33,552 nt of DNA, taken from contig DAHVMA010000039.1 of NCBI GenBank assembly GCA_027320105.1, forward strand, positions 1 through 33,552. Reading direction: 5' to 3'. The translations under genes were made by a program, and so were the position numbers. Below are positions 8,652 to 17,498 of the stretch, piece by piece (within the stretch, counting starts at the first letter, position 1; each line of letters starts with the position of its first letter). Below the pieces are notes generated by a model. That model worked only from the letters and a program-made list of their open reading frames with translations, did not search any database and was not told the origin of the DNA. This DNA comes from JAKAQB01 sp027320105. Its GTDB lineage: Bacteria; Actinomycetota; Acidimicrobiia; Acidimicrobiales; Palsa-688.

Positions 8652-9596
8652 CTACGCAGAGTGAAGGGCGGCCGGCGTGGAGGTCAACCGCCGGGCCAGG
8701 GTGCGGTACAGGCCCGGGAGCCCGCCGTGGAGGCGGGCGGGCAGGGACAGCCATCCTGGCACCATCACCTCGTCACGGCCGTCGAGGAGGCAGGTGAGGA
8801 TGGCGGTGGCGAGGCGTTCGGGGGGCAGGGGGCGGGGGCGGGCGCGGTCGTACCCGCGGTTGCGGCGGTCGAAGAAGCGGGTCGCGACGACCCCTGGCGT
8901 GACCAGGGTGACGCCCATGCCGGAGGGCGCCACCTCGGCTCGGAGGGCCTCGGCGAAGCCGTGCAAGCCGGCCTTGGTCGCCGAGTACCACGCCTCCCCG
9001 GGCACGCCGAGGACCCCCGCTATCGAACCCACCAGCACGAGGCGACCACCCGGGCGGGCGAGGTGGGGGAGCGCGGCATGCACCAGGTGCGCCGCCGACC
9101 GCAGGTTGACGTCGAGCAGGCGGTCGATTTCCCCGGATGCCATGTCCTCGAAGCGACCCGCCCAGCCGACGCCGGCGTTGCTCACCACCACGTCGAGGCC
9201 ACCCAGTTCGGCGAGGGCTGCCTCCACCGTGTGGCGGGCGGTGGCAGGCTGGAGCAGGTCTCCCGGTGCGGGCCGTGCACCGGTCTCGGCGGCCAGGCAA
9301 GCGAGGGCAGCACGGTCACGCCCGCCGGCCACGACGTACGCCCCCTCCGCCGCCAGGAGCCGGACGGTCGCCGCGCCGATCCCACTCGATGCCCCGGTGA
9401 CCAGCACCCGTGCCCCGGCGAGGGTGCCCGTCGGTGCAGCCGGCTCGGGCGGCGGCAGGTCGGTGGAGCACGCGCCGACCGCCGGGCGAGCCGAGCGGGG
9501 GCGGGCGGCCGCGGCGGTCGGTGGGGCTGCGGCGGTCGGTGGGGCGGCGGCGGTCGATGGGGCGGCGGCGGTCGATGGGGCGGCGGCGGGTGCCAC
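8652..9596 (-). CDS. Short-chain dehydrogenase/reductase with Ala/Pro-rich N-terminal extension
   Basis: The 314-aa product is a classical SDR: TGASSGIGAA cofactor loop, NAG (VSNAGVG), catalytic Ser (GSIAG) and YSATK with Tyr and Lys. It should reduce or oxidise an alcohol/ketone with NAD(P)H. About 65 residues precede the Rossmann fold: an Ala/Pro/Thr low-complexity stretch encoded by four 18-bp tandem repeats, then a Pro-rich linker. The only start I can support is GTG at 9596. It lies 68 bp after hpnH on the same strand, with no terminator seen, and one base before glgC. Position makes it a candidate hopanoid tailoring enzyme, for example for the reduction of ribosylhopane toward bacteriohopanetetrol, but that is inference; the fold alone is generic. 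Confidence 0.87.
   Translation of the reverse strand: MAPAAAPSTAAAPSTAAAPPTAAAPPTAAAARPRSARPAVGACSTDLPPPEPAAPTGTLAGARVLVTGASSGIGAATVRLLAAEGAYVVAGGRDRAALACLAAETGARPAPGDLLQPATARHTVEAALAELGGLDVVVSNAGVGWAGRFEDMASGEIDRLLDVNLRSAAHLVHAALPHLARPGGRLVLVGSIAGVLGVPGEAWYSATKAGLHGFAEALRAEVAPSGMGVTLVTPGVVATRFFDRRNRGYDRARPRPLPPERLATAILTCLLDGRDEVMVPGWLSLPARLHGGLPGLYRTLARRLTSTPAALHSA
9517..9588. repeat. 4 x 18-bp tandem repeat inside the SDR N-terminus
   Basis: Four back-to-back copies of an 18-bp unit (GTCGATGGGGCGGCGGCG and variants with C/T changes) start at 9517, 9535, 9553 and 9571. Being a multiple of three, they keep the reading frame and on the minus strand encode Ala-Ala-Ala-Pro-(Ser/Pro)-Thr blocks. 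Copy number could vary without breaking the gene. Confidence 0.9.
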
Positions 9597-9664
9597 GGTG
9601 AGCTCTCTACCCACCTGCGGGGCCGTGCGCTGACATCGGTCGCTGCGGGCCGGGAACGGGCGCT

Positions 9665-10669
9665 CTAGCCGGCGAGGGCGGCGCGGATCGACTGCCTCAG
9701 CGACTTGGTGGTCGCCAGCACCGCCGTCGGCTCGTAGCCGCAGTGCGCCATGCAGTTGGCGCAGCGGGGGTCGCGGCCCCGCCCGTACCGGTCCCAGTCC
9801 GTCGTCTCGATCAGCTCCTTGTACGTCTCGGCGTACCCGTCGGCCATCAGGTAGCACGGCCGCTGCCAGCCGAACACCGAGTAGGAGGGGATCCCCCACG
9901 GTGTGCACTCGTAGTCGACCTTGCCCTCCAGGAAGTCGAGGAACAAGGGGCTGTGGTTGAGGCGCCACCGCTTGCGCCTGCCGTCGGCGAACGCCTGCTC
10001 GAACAGCTGCGTGCTGGACCTGGTGGAGAGGAAGTTCACCTGGTCCGGGGCCTTCTCGTAGGCGTACCCGGGGGAGATCATCATCTGGTCGACACCGAGG
10101 TCTTCGTTCAGGAAGTCGAGGATCTCCCGCACCGTCGTCGGGGAGTCGGTGTTGAAGAAGGTTGTGTTAGTCGTCACCCGGAAGCCCTTCTCCTTGGCCG
10201 CTTTGATGGCAGCGACGGCCTTGTCGAAGGTGCCCGCCCGGCTGACCGACTCGTCGTGGCGGTCGCGCAGGCCGTCGACGTGCACCACCCAGCTGAACCG
10301 GGGATGGGGGCTGAAGCGGTCCATCTTCCGCTCGGCCAGCAAGGCGTTGGTGCAGAGGTACACGTAGCGGCCACGGTCGAGCAGGGCCTGGACCATCTCG
10401 GCGATGTGGGGGTGCAACAGCGGTTCCCCACCGGCGATGGACACCATCGGCGCCCGGCACTCCTCGACGGCCGCCACCACCTGCTCCACGCTGAGGCGCT
10501 GGCGAAGGATCTCGGTGGGGTGCTGGATCTTGCCGCACCCGTTGCACGCAAGGTTGCACGCGAACAGCGGCTCCACCTCCACGATCAGCGGGAACTTGTC
10601 GCGCCCGGCCAGCTTCTGCCTGGCCATGTAGGTGCCGACCTTGATGCTCTGGCGTAGCGGTACTCCCAT
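9665..10669 (-). CDS. hpnH: Adenosyl-hopene transferase HpnH (radical SAM)
   Basis: The 334-aa radical SAM enzyme adds the 5'-deoxyadenosyl radical of SAM to diploptene, giving adenosylhopane, the first step of side-chain extension. The cluster ligands are Cys38, Cys42 and Cys45 in ACNLACNGCGK, and VSIAGGEPLLH is the SAM-binding GGE motif. The C-terminal Cys-rich segment (DPRCANCMAHCGYEP) is typical of HpnH. Length and conservation across the whole protein match the family closely. The ATG overlaps the stop of the HpnG-IspH gene by one base (TGATG). Confidence 0.96.
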   Translation of the reverse strand: MGVPLRQSIKVGTYMARQKLAGRDKFPLIVEVEPLFACNLACNGCGKIQHPTEILRQRLSVEQVVAAVEECRAPMVSIAGGEPLLHPHIAEMVQALLDRGRYVYLCTNALLAERKMDRFSPHPRFSWVVHVDGLRDRHDESVSRAGTFDKAVAAIKAAKEKGFRVTTNTTFFNTDSPTTVREILDFLNEDLGVDQMMISPGYAYEKAPDQVNFLSTRSSTQLFEQAFADGRRKRWRLNHSPLFLDFLEGKVDYECTPWGIPSYSVFGWQRPCYLMADGYAETYKELIETTDWDRYGRGRDPRCANCMAHCGYEPTAVLATTKSLRQSIRAALAG

Positions 10670-12186
10670 CAGCGGACCTCCTGGGGGAGGGAGAAGGCGA
10701 CGGTCTCGTTGCGGACGGCCTCGGTGCGGATGTCGAGGGGGCCGGCGCCACCGAGGGCACGCAGCACCCGGGTGACGATGGCCTCGGGGGCGGACGCGCC
10801 GGCCGTCACGCCCACTGTGGCGGCGGTCGCCAGCCAGTCCAGGTCGAGATCGTCCTCGTCGTCGACGAGGTGGGCGGGGGCGCCGGCGCGCTCCGCCACC
10901 TCGACCAGCCTACGGCTGTTGGAGCTGGTAGCCGACCCGACCACCACCACGACGTCGCACGCCCCCGCGATCGCCCGCACCGCCTCTTGGCGGTTGTGGG
11001 TGGCGTAGCAGATGTCCGACGCCGGCGGACCGACGAGTTGCGGATAGCGCGCTCTGAGGGCGGCGACAGTCTCGGCTGTCTCGTCCGGGGCGAGTGTCGT
11101 CTGGGTGATGTACGCCACCGGTCGCTGCGGGTCGAGGTCGAGCCGTTCGACGTCGGCGGCCGTCTCGACCAGCCGGATGCCGTCCGCCTCGCCGAGCGTG
11201 CCCTCCGTCTCGTCGTGACCCGGGTGGCCGATGAGCACGAGCTGGTAGCCGCGGTCCCGGAACCGGCGGACCTCGGTGTGCACCTTGCCGACGAGGGGAC
11301 AGGTGGCGTCCACCGCGGTGAGCCCCCGCCGGCGGGCCTCCTCCCGCACGGCGGGAGCGACGCCGTGCGCGGAGAACACCACCGTGGCGCCGTCGGGCAC
11401 CTCCCCCAGCTCGCGGACGAAGACGGCGCCGATGGCTTCCAGCTCCGCGACGACGTGCTCGTTGTGCACGATCTGGCGGCGGACGTACAGCGGCGCCCCG
11501 TAGCGGGCGAGCCCCCGCCGGACGGTTTCGATCGCCCGCTCGACGCCGGCGCAGAAGGAGCGGGGCCCGGCCAGCAGCACCGTGCGAGGCCTGACGGCGG
11601 CGGCCCAGCGCTCGACGGCGGGCGCCGTCCGCTGGAGCACGCGCAGCGCCCGGGCGAGGTCGGACGCCGTGCCCGGCGAGACGAGGCGGCGCCCGGGGGC
11701 GTCGGCCACGACCCGGACCACCGCCGTCGGGCGGCCCCAGTCGTCGGCGAGCAGGGCGACCGATTCGAGGTCCACCGCCAGGGCGCCGGTCGCTTCCGCC
11801 AGCGCCTGGCGCTGGCGGTCGTCGTGCACCAGCCGGGCGGTGCTGACCACAGCGCCGACGGCGACGGTGAGCCCGTCGCGCCGCAGCGCCCGCGCCACCA
11901 GCGGAGCGGCGGGGATCTCCGCCACGAGCGAGGCGTCCGGGCGCAGGACCCGGTCGGCGACGACGACGTCGCCGCAGCCGAGCGAGGCGGAGAGCCCCCC
12001 GGCCACGCCGGTCACCGCCACGGCACGCACGCTCCCGGTGAGCGCCACCGCCCGGTGCGTGGCGGCGCCGGCCGCGGCCCGGCCGGCGCCGGTCCCGGTC
12101 CGGGCCACCAGGGCGCCGGGGGCACCCCGCCCGACGGCGCGGGCCTCCAGGCGCATCGGCGCCAGCGCCAGGAGAGAGCCGCTCAT
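10669..12186 (-). CDS. HpnG-IspH fusion: hopanoid nucleoside phosphorylase + HMBPP reductase
   Basis: One uninterrupted 505-aa frame encodes two enzymes. Residues ~1-195 are an MTA/SAH-nucleosidase-like phosphorylase of the HpnG type (GVAGGLSASLGCGDVVV; AVDLESVAL with Asp139 and Glu141), expected to cleave adenine from adenosylhopane. Residues ~202-505 are IspH/LytB, which reduces HMBPP to IPP and DMAPP: the three [4Fe-4S] Cys are present (Cys212 RSFCAGVERA, Cys296 DATCPLVGKVH, Cys393 SDICYATHNRQ), with His241, His274 (SAHG) and Glu328 (DETEGT). The join is short (VERWAAAVRPRTVLLAGPRS). ATG at 12186 overlaps the cyclase stop (ATGA). The first isoprenoid step and a late hopanoid step are thus made as one polypeptide. 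Confidence 0.93.
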   Translation of the reverse strand: MSGSLLALAPMRLEARAVGRGAPGALVARTGTGAGRAAAGAATHRAVALTGSVRAVAVTGVAGGLSASLGCGDVVVADRVLRPDASLVAEIPAAPLVARALRRDGLTVAVGAVVSTARLVHDDRQRQALAEATGALAVDLESVALLADDWGRPTAVVRVVADAPGRRLVSPGTASDLARALRVLQRTAPAVERWAAAVRPRTVLLAGPRSFCAGVERAIETVRRGLARYGAPLYVRRQIVHNEHVVAELEAIGAVFVRELGEVPDGATVVFSAHGVAPAVREEARRRGLTAVDATCPLVGKVHTEVRRFRDRGYQLVLIGHPGHDETEGTLGEADGIRLVETAADVERLDLDPQRPVAYITQTTLAPDETAETVAALRARYPQLVGPPASDICYATHNRQEAVRAIAGACDVVVVVGSATSSNSRRLVEVAERAGAPAHLVDDEDDLDLDWLATAATVGVTAGASAPEAIVTRVLRALGGAGPLDIRTEAVRNETVAFSLPQEVR

Positions 12187-14162
12187 TCCCTGGCCCCGAT
12201 GGCCGCCACGTACCGGCCCAGCGCTGTGAGTGGGAACACGTGCCGGTAGAGGTGGTAGTTGATGCTGAAGTCCCACGGGAAGCCCGTACCCGTGAACCAC
12301 GGCTCGTCCCAGGTGCCATCCTCGGTCTGGTGGCGGGTGAGCCAGCGTATGCCGTCCCGGGTTGCGTCCCCTGCCGGGCCGTCGCCCACCTCCCCGGCGG
12401 CGAGGAGGGCGAGCAGCGCCCAGGCGGTCTGCGACGCCGTGGAGGCGCCCCGCCCCCTCCAGGCCGGATCGATGTAGGACCGGAGGTCCTCGCCCCACCC
12501 ACCGTCGTCGTTGCGGTGCTCGACGAGCCAGTCGACCGCCCGGCGGATCCGGTGGTCCGCCGGCGGGATGCCGGCGGTGACGAGGGCGGGCACGACGGCA
12601 CCCACGCCGTAGACGTAGTTGACACCCCACCGGCCGAACCAGGAACCGTCGTCCTCCTGCTCGTCGGTCAGCCAGCGCAGCGCCCCGGCGATCACGTCGT
12701 CGCCGGCGCCCGGCTCGGCGGCGAGCATCTCGAGCACGTGGCCGGTCACGTCGGCGGACGGCGGGTCGGTCACCTCGCCGAAGTCGCAGAAGGGGATGGC
12801 CTTCACCAACTCGCTGTCGTTGTCGACGTCGAAGGCGCCCCACCCGCCGCCCCGGCTGCGCATGCCAGCCGTCCAGACCACACCCCGCCGGCAGGCGTCG
12901 TCGCCGGCGTCGCCGGGAGCGATGCCCGCCCGTCGGAGCGCCAGGACCACCAGAGCGGTGTCGTCGATGTCGGGGTACAGATCGTTGGCGAACTCGAAGG
13001 CCCACCCCCCGGGGGCCAGGTGCGGGCGCCGGATCGCCCAGTCGCCCCGGACCCGGATCTCCTCCCGCAGCAGCCAGTCCCGGGCTCGCCGGATCGCCGG
13101 GTGGGCCGGGTCGACGCCGGCGTCCACGAGGGCGATGACCGACAGCGCCGTGTCCCACACCGGTGACTGGCAGGCCTCGATGCGCCGGCCGGCCTCGTCC
13201 TCGAGCACGAAGCCGTCGATGCCGTCGAGGGCAGCGGCGAGGACGGGGTGGTCCAGGGCGTAGCCCTGCAGGTGCAGGGCGATGACCGAGTACACGATCG
13301 GTGGTTGGATCCCGCCCCAGCAGCCGTCGGCCTCCTGGCGGCGCACTATCCAGCGCTCGGCGGTGCTGAGGGCCGCCCGGCGCAGGAGGGTGCGTGGGAG
13401 GAACCAACCGGGGAGCCGCTCCCAGGCGTGCAGCGCCCGGTCCAGGGAGCGGAACGCGGGCCCGGCGAGCGGGTCCCGCCGGCGGGGCTTGCGCTGGGGG
13501 GCCTCTGCCAGGAGGGCAGCCCGGTCGGCCGGTGAGTTGCCGGGCGGCCCCAGGAGCTCGTCGAGGCCGAACGGCAGCGGGCGCGATGGCCGGTGGGCCA
13601 TGACGACGCCCAAAGCGACGATGGTCTGGCGGGCCCAACACCCGAACCGGTAGATGCTGAGCGGCGCGTTGGGCGGGAGGAAGATCAGCTCGGGCGGCAT
13701 GACGGGCAGCTCGTCCCACGACCACGCCCCGACCATGGCCAGCCAGATCCGGGTGAACACCCGTGCGGCCGCCGGGCCGCCGTGAAGCCGGACCCAAGCG
13801 GCCGCCGCCTGCATGTGGGTTTCGTCGGGTCCGTCGCCGGCCAGCCGGAGGGCGACGTAGGCCTCCACGGTCGCCGACAGGTCGGGCGGGGCGCCGTGGA
13901 ACGTCCCCCACGTGCCGTCCTGGCGCTGCTGGCTGCGGATCCACCGGGCGGCGCGCGCCGCCAGGCCGGGGCGGAGGATGCCGAGGAAATGGCGCAGGAG
14001 GAGGTCCTCGGCGTCCATCGTCACGTTGGTCTCGAGCTCGCCCTTCCACCAGCCGTCGGGGTGCTGCCGGGCGAGGAGGTGATCGCAGCCTCGATCGCGC
14101 GCTTCACCGGCCGCTGCGAGCAGCGGTTCCCACGACGGCTCCTCGCTGGGGAGGGCGCTCAC
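12183..14162 (-). CDS. shc: Squalene-hopene cyclase
   Basis: The 659-aa membrane-associated cyclase folds squalene into hopene/hopanol. The acid motif DxDD is present as D398-I-D-D401 in DLYPDIDDTALVVLAL. QW repeats are visible along the alpha/alpha barrels: QRQDGTWGTF, QEADGCWGG, QEDDGSWFGRWG, RNDDGGWGED and QTEDGTWDEPWF. The C-terminus GTGFPWDFSINYHLYRHVFP is typical of bacterial cyclases. The GTG start overlaps the polyprenyl synthase stop as GTGA and has GGGAG just upstream. Gene symbol is also written hpnF. Confidence 0.97.
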   Translation of the reverse strand: MSALPSEEPSWEPLLAAAGEARDRGCDHLLARQHPDGWWKGELETNVTMDAEDLLLRHFLGILRPGLAARAARWIRSQQRQDGTWGTFHGAPPDLSATVEAYVALRLAGDGPDETHMQAAAAWVRLHGGPAAARVFTRIWLAMVGAWSWDELPVMPPELIFLPPNAPLSIYRFGCWARQTIVALGVVMAHRPSRPLPFGLDELLGPPGNSPADRAALLAEAPQRKPRRRDPLAGPAFRSLDRALHAWERLPGWFLPRTLLRRAALSTAERWIVRRQEADGCWGGIQPPIVYSVIALHLQGYALDHPVLAAALDGIDGFVLEDEAGRRIEACQSPVWDTALSVIALVDAGVDPAHPAIRRARDWLLREEIRVRGDWAIRRPHLAPGGWAFEFANDLYPDIDDTALVVLALRRAGIAPGDAGDDACRRGVVWTAGMRSRGGGWGAFDVDNDSELVKAIPFCDFGEVTDPPSADVTGHVLEMLAAEPGAGDDVIAGALRWLTDEQEDDGSWFGRWGVNYVYGVGAVVPALVTAGIPPADHRIRRAVDWLVEHRNDDGGWGEDLRSYIDPAWRGRGASTASQTAWALLALLAAGEVGDGPAGDATRDGIRWLTRHQTEDGTWDEPWFTGTGFPWDFSINYHLYRHVFPLTALGRYVAAIGARE

Positions 14163-15202
14163 GACTCCCTCTCGACGACGTAGACGGCCAGGTCCGCCAG
14201 CTGGCGGTGGGGCACGGCGGAGATCCGCACCCGCTCGAGCGCGCCGAGGGCGGCGTCGAGATGGGCCTTGGCCTGCACCGTCGTCCACTCCCTCCCGCCG
14301 CAGGCGTCGACGAGGTAGGCGGCCCGCCCGACGACCTCCGGCTCGAGGGGAGGGAGGGGCTGGTCGCCGCCGGCGGGACCGAGCAGCAGCTCCCGCAGCT
14401 CCTCCGCCTCGTCCCCGCCGGCCGCCAGGGCGGAGACAACCGGCATGGACTTCTTGCGCTGGCGCAGGTCGTTGCCTGCCGGCTTGCCCGTCCGGGCGGG
14501 GTCGCCCCAGATGCCGAGCAGGTCGTCGACCGCCTGGAACGACAGGCCCAGGTGGCGTCCGAAGTCCCGGAGCGCTCCGACCGTCGCCGCCGGTGCCCCG
14601 GCCAGGACGGCACCGATCGAGGAGGCGCAGCCGAGCAGCGCACCGGTCTTGGCGGCCGACATGGCGGTGCACTCGTCGACGCCGACGTCCCGGCGCTTCT
14701 CGAAGGCGATGTCGTCGGCCTGGCCGGAGATCATCGCCGCCGTCGCCTCCGCGAGGGTGGCGGAGGCGGCGGCGCCGGCCACGGGGGCGGCGGCGAGGAG
14801 CACCTGGTGGGCCAGCGTCTCGAGAGCATCGCCGGCGATGATCGCCGGCCCGATGCCGAACACGGACCAGACCGTCGGCCGGTGGTGACGCTCCAGGTCC
14901 TGGTCGATGATGTCGTCGTGTATCAGCGAGAAGTTGTGGACCAGCTCGACGGCGACGGCACCCGGCACGCCTACGCCGGCCTCGGCCCACACCGCCTCGG
15001 TCGACAGCAGCGCCAGCGCCGGGCGGATGCCCTTGCCGCCGGGCGCACCGGAGGGGCGCCCGTCCCGGTCGGTCCAACCGAAGTGGTAGGTGGCCAGCCG
15101 CCGGATGTCCGGGGCAAGCCGCTCGATGGCCGCGCGCATGGCCGGGGCCACGGTGTCGCGGGATCGGGCGAGCACCTCGGGCACGCCCGTCGTCGGGGTC
15201 AT
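14159..15202 (-). CDS. Polyprenyl (farnesyl/geranylgeranyl) diphosphate synthase
   Basis: The 347-aa trans-prenyltransferase condenses IPP with allylic diphosphates. The first Asp-rich motif is D96-D-I-I-D100 in FSLIHDDIID and the second is D226-D-L-L-G-I-W-G-D234; GGKGIRPAL binds diphosphate. Phe sits five residues before the first motif, compatible with a short-chain (C15-C20) product, but chain length cannot be fixed by eye. In this operon the useful product would be FPP for HpnD/C/E. The start ATG overlaps the hpnE stop (ATGA) and the stop overlaps the cyclase GTG. Confidence 0.94.
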   Translation of the reverse strand: MTPTTGVPEVLARSRDTVAPAMRAAIERLAPDIRRLATYHFGWTDRDGRPSGAPGGKGIRPALALLSTEAVWAEAGVGVPGAVAVELVHNFSLIHDDIIDQDLERHHRPTVWSVFGIGPAIIAGDALETLAHQVLLAAAPVAGAAASATLAEATAAMISGQADDIAFEKRRDVGVDECTAMSAAKTGALLGCASSIGAVLAGAPAATVGALRDFGRHLGLSFQAVDDLLGIWGDPARTGKPAGNDLRQRKKSMPVVSALAAGGDEAEELRELLLGPAGGDQPLPPLEPEVVGRAAYLVDACGGREWTTVQAKAHLDAALGALERVRISAVPHRQLADLAVYVVERES

Positions 15203-16647
15203 GCGACCTCCTCGCTGAAGCTTCGATCGGTGAGCCGGTGGAGGGCGACGGCGGAGGCGGCGTGGCCGCTGCGGACGGCGCCCTCCATCGTGGCGGGCCA
15301 CCCGGTGGCGGTCCACGCCCCGGCCACGGCGAGCCCGCCGAAGGCGGTCTCTGCGGTGGGCCGGAGGTGTGCGGTCCCCGGCACCGCCCGGAACGTGGCG
15401 GTGCGCTCCTTGGTCACCAGCGTGTCGAGGACGGTGGCGCCGCCGGCTGCGGGCAGCAGGCGGGGGAGCTCGGCGAGGACCTCGCCGGCGATGGCGTCGG
15501 GGTGGCGGCGGAGGAGGCGGTCGGCGGCAGACAGGGACACGGCCAGGTACTGCGGGCCGGTGCCTGCCGGCGGGGCGAGGCCGCTCGAGACGGTGCGGTC
15601 GAACACCCACTGCACCGCGCTGCCGACGCCGGCGAGCAGTGGTCGATCCGTGACGCGGCGGTCGAAGACCACGTGCACGTTGACGATGGCGGAGGTGCCG
15701 AGCTGCCCGAGGGACTCCTGAGCCCTGATCGCCCCCGCAGGCAGGACGTCGCCGGCGGCACCGTGGGGAACGGCGATGACGACCGCGTCCGCCTCGACGG
15801 CGTCGCCGGCCCCGCCTGCCCCGTCCGGTCGCGTCGGCACCAAGAACCTGCCCCGTCCGGCGAGCGGCGGCTCGAGCAGCTGGACGCGCCCGGCCCGACG
15901 GCCGAGCGCCACCTCGACACCGGCTCGACCGAGGGCGTCGGCGGCGCGGGCGCCGTGGAGCTGGCCGAGCGGCACGCGGGCCCACCCGATGTCGGCGGCG
16001 GCCGGGTCGGTCAGCAACCCCGTCTTTAGGACCATGGCGGCCACGGCCAGGGACGCCTCCCGCGCCGGGAGGTTGACGGTCGCCACGGTGATGAGGTCCC
16101 AGAGGGCGGCGACGGCGGCGGGGCCCTGGCCGTGGCGGGCCAGCCACGCCGCGAAGGTCTCGGTGTCCAAGGCGGGGTCAGAGAGGTCGACCCGGCGCAG
16201 GGCGAGGGCAGCGCGGCCGGCGCCGATGCGGTCTGCGACGCCGAGGTGGGGGTAGCGCAGCAGTGCCGGGCCGAGCTGCAACGGCGCCGGCAGGTCACTG
16301 CGGCGGAGGGTGCCGACCCGGGGGCGCCCCCCGGGCGCACCGGCGGGGCGGACGGCGGTCACCTCGAGGCGCCCCTGCAGCTCGACGTCGCCGGCCGATC
16401 CGATCCGCTCCAGGAACCCGAGATAGGCCTCGCAGCACCGGAGGAAGACGTGCTGGCCGTTGTCGATCCACCGGCCGGCGTGCTCGAACGACCAAGTCAA
16501 CCCGCCGAGGCGTCGCCGGCGCTCGACGAGCACGACGCTGGCACCGGCGTCGGCGAGATCCAAGGCGGCGGTGACTCCCGCCAGGCCTCCCCCGACCACG
16601 ACGGCGTCGGCACGGCGGGGTGGCGCCGGGCGCTCTGCCGCCGTCAC
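15199..16647 (-). CDS. hpnE: Hydroxysqualene dehydroxylase HpnE
   Basis: The 482-aa FAD-dependent amine-oxidase-like enzyme belongs to the HpnE family, which reduces hydroxysqualene to squalene. The N-terminal dinucleotide fold AVVVGGGLAGVTAALDLADA is followed by ERRRRLGG and WSFEHAGRWIDNGQHVFL, the phytoene-desaturase-like pattern. The C-terminal LAVAGAWTATGWPATMEGAVRSG closes the FAD site. GTG at 16647 overlaps the hpnD stop. Position between hpnD and the prenyl synthase matches known hopanoid operons. Confidence 0.94.
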   Translation of the reverse strand: MTAAERPAPPRRADAVVVGGGLAGVTAALDLADAGASVVLVERRRRLGGLTWSFEHAGRWIDNGQHVFLRCCEAYLGFLERIGSAGDVELQGRLEVTAVRPAGAPGGRPRVGTLRRSDLPAPLQLGPALLRYPHLGVADRIGAGRAALALRRVDLSDPALDTETFAAWLARHGQGPAAVAALWDLITVATVNLPAREASLAVAAMVLKTGLLTDPAAADIGWARVPLGQLHGARAADALGRAGVEVALGRRAGRVQLLEPPLAGRGRFLVPTRPDGAGGAGDAVEADAVVIAVPHGAAGDVLPAGAIRAQESLGQLGTSAIVNVHVVFDRRVTDRPLLAGVGSAVQWVFDRTVSSGLAPPAGTGPQYLAVSLSAADRLLRRHPDAIAGEVLAELPRLLPAAGGATVLDTLVTKERTATFRAVPGTAHLRPTAETAFGGLAVAGAWTATGWPATMEGAVRSGHAASAVALHRLTDRSFSEEVA

Positions 16648-17498
16648 GCCGTACCCCTGGTCAGGGCCCGCGCCGCCACGGCGGCCTTCTCCCGGGTCGG
16701 CAGCGACAGCCGGCCGCTCAGCACCGCAGCGGGATCCCGCTGGATGCGCCCCAGCAGGCGGCGGTAGATGCCCGCCATGGCGGCCGTGCAGGCCCGGCTC
16801 CGCCGGTCGAGCAGGGGCAGCAGGTGGAGGCCCCGGTCGTACCACTCGGCGGCGCGGGCCGCCTCGAACGACACGAGCCCGAGGACGGCGTCGGGGGGCC
16901 CGGTGACGTCCGGGGCGCAGCCGAAGCGGGCCAGGTCCTCGGCGGGGAGGTAGACCCGCCCCATGGTGTCCCGGTCCTCGACTATGTCGCGCAGGACGTT
17001 GGTCAGCTGAAGGGCGACACCCAACGTGTCTGCCAAGGGGACCGCACGGTCCCCGTCGGTGGACCCGTAGATCGCCAGGGAGAGACGGCCGACGGTGCCA
17101 GCCACCGCCCGGCAGTACCCGAGCAGGTCCTCGAAGGTGTCGTAGCGTGCGCCGTCCACGTCCATGCCGCAGCCGTCCACCAGCTCGTGGAGGGCGCTCA
17201 TCGGCAGCGCCCAGCGGCGGGAGGCGTCGGCAAGAGCCACGAGGACCGCATCCCCCGCACCGGCGTTGGGATCCCGCTCGATGGCGTACAGGTCCTTGTG
17301 GAGAGCGTCGAGCGCCTTGCGCTTGAGGGCGGGCGGGTCGTCGCCGTCGCCCACGTCGTCGATGCGCCTGGCCATGGCGTACAGGGCGGACATGGCCCGG
17401 CGCTTGGGGACGGGGAGGAGGCGGATGCCGTAGGAGAAGTTGCGGGCTTCCCGCCGGGTGATCTCCTCGCAGCGATCGTAGGCCTCGTCGAGGTTCAC
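16644..17498 (-). CDS. hpnD: Presqualene diphosphate synthase HpnD
   Basis: The 284-aa squalene/phytoene synthase family protein joins two FPP into presqualene diphosphate. Both Asp-rich motifs are intact: D47-D-V-G-D51 (ARRIDDVGD) and N167-V-L-R-D171-I-V-E-D175 (LQLTNVLRDIVEDRDTMGR), with RVYLP after the second. GTG at 17498 overlaps the hpnC stop as GTGA. Together with HpnC and HpnE it forms the three-enzyme bacterial route from FPP to squalene. Confidence 0.95.
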   Translation of the reverse strand: MNLDEAYDRCEEITRREARNFSYGIRLLPVPKRRAMSALYAMARRIDDVGDGDDPPALKRKALDALHKDLYAIERDPNAGAGDAVLVALADASRRWALPMSALHELVDGCGMDVDGARYDTFEDLLGYCRAVAGTVGRLSLAIYGSTDGDRAVPLADTLGVALQLTNVLRDIVEDRDTMGRVYLPAEDLARFGCAPDVTGPPDAVLGLVSFEAARAAEWYDRGLHLLPLLDRRSRACTAAMAGIYRRLLGRIQRDPAAVLSGRLSLPTREKAAVAARALTRGTA

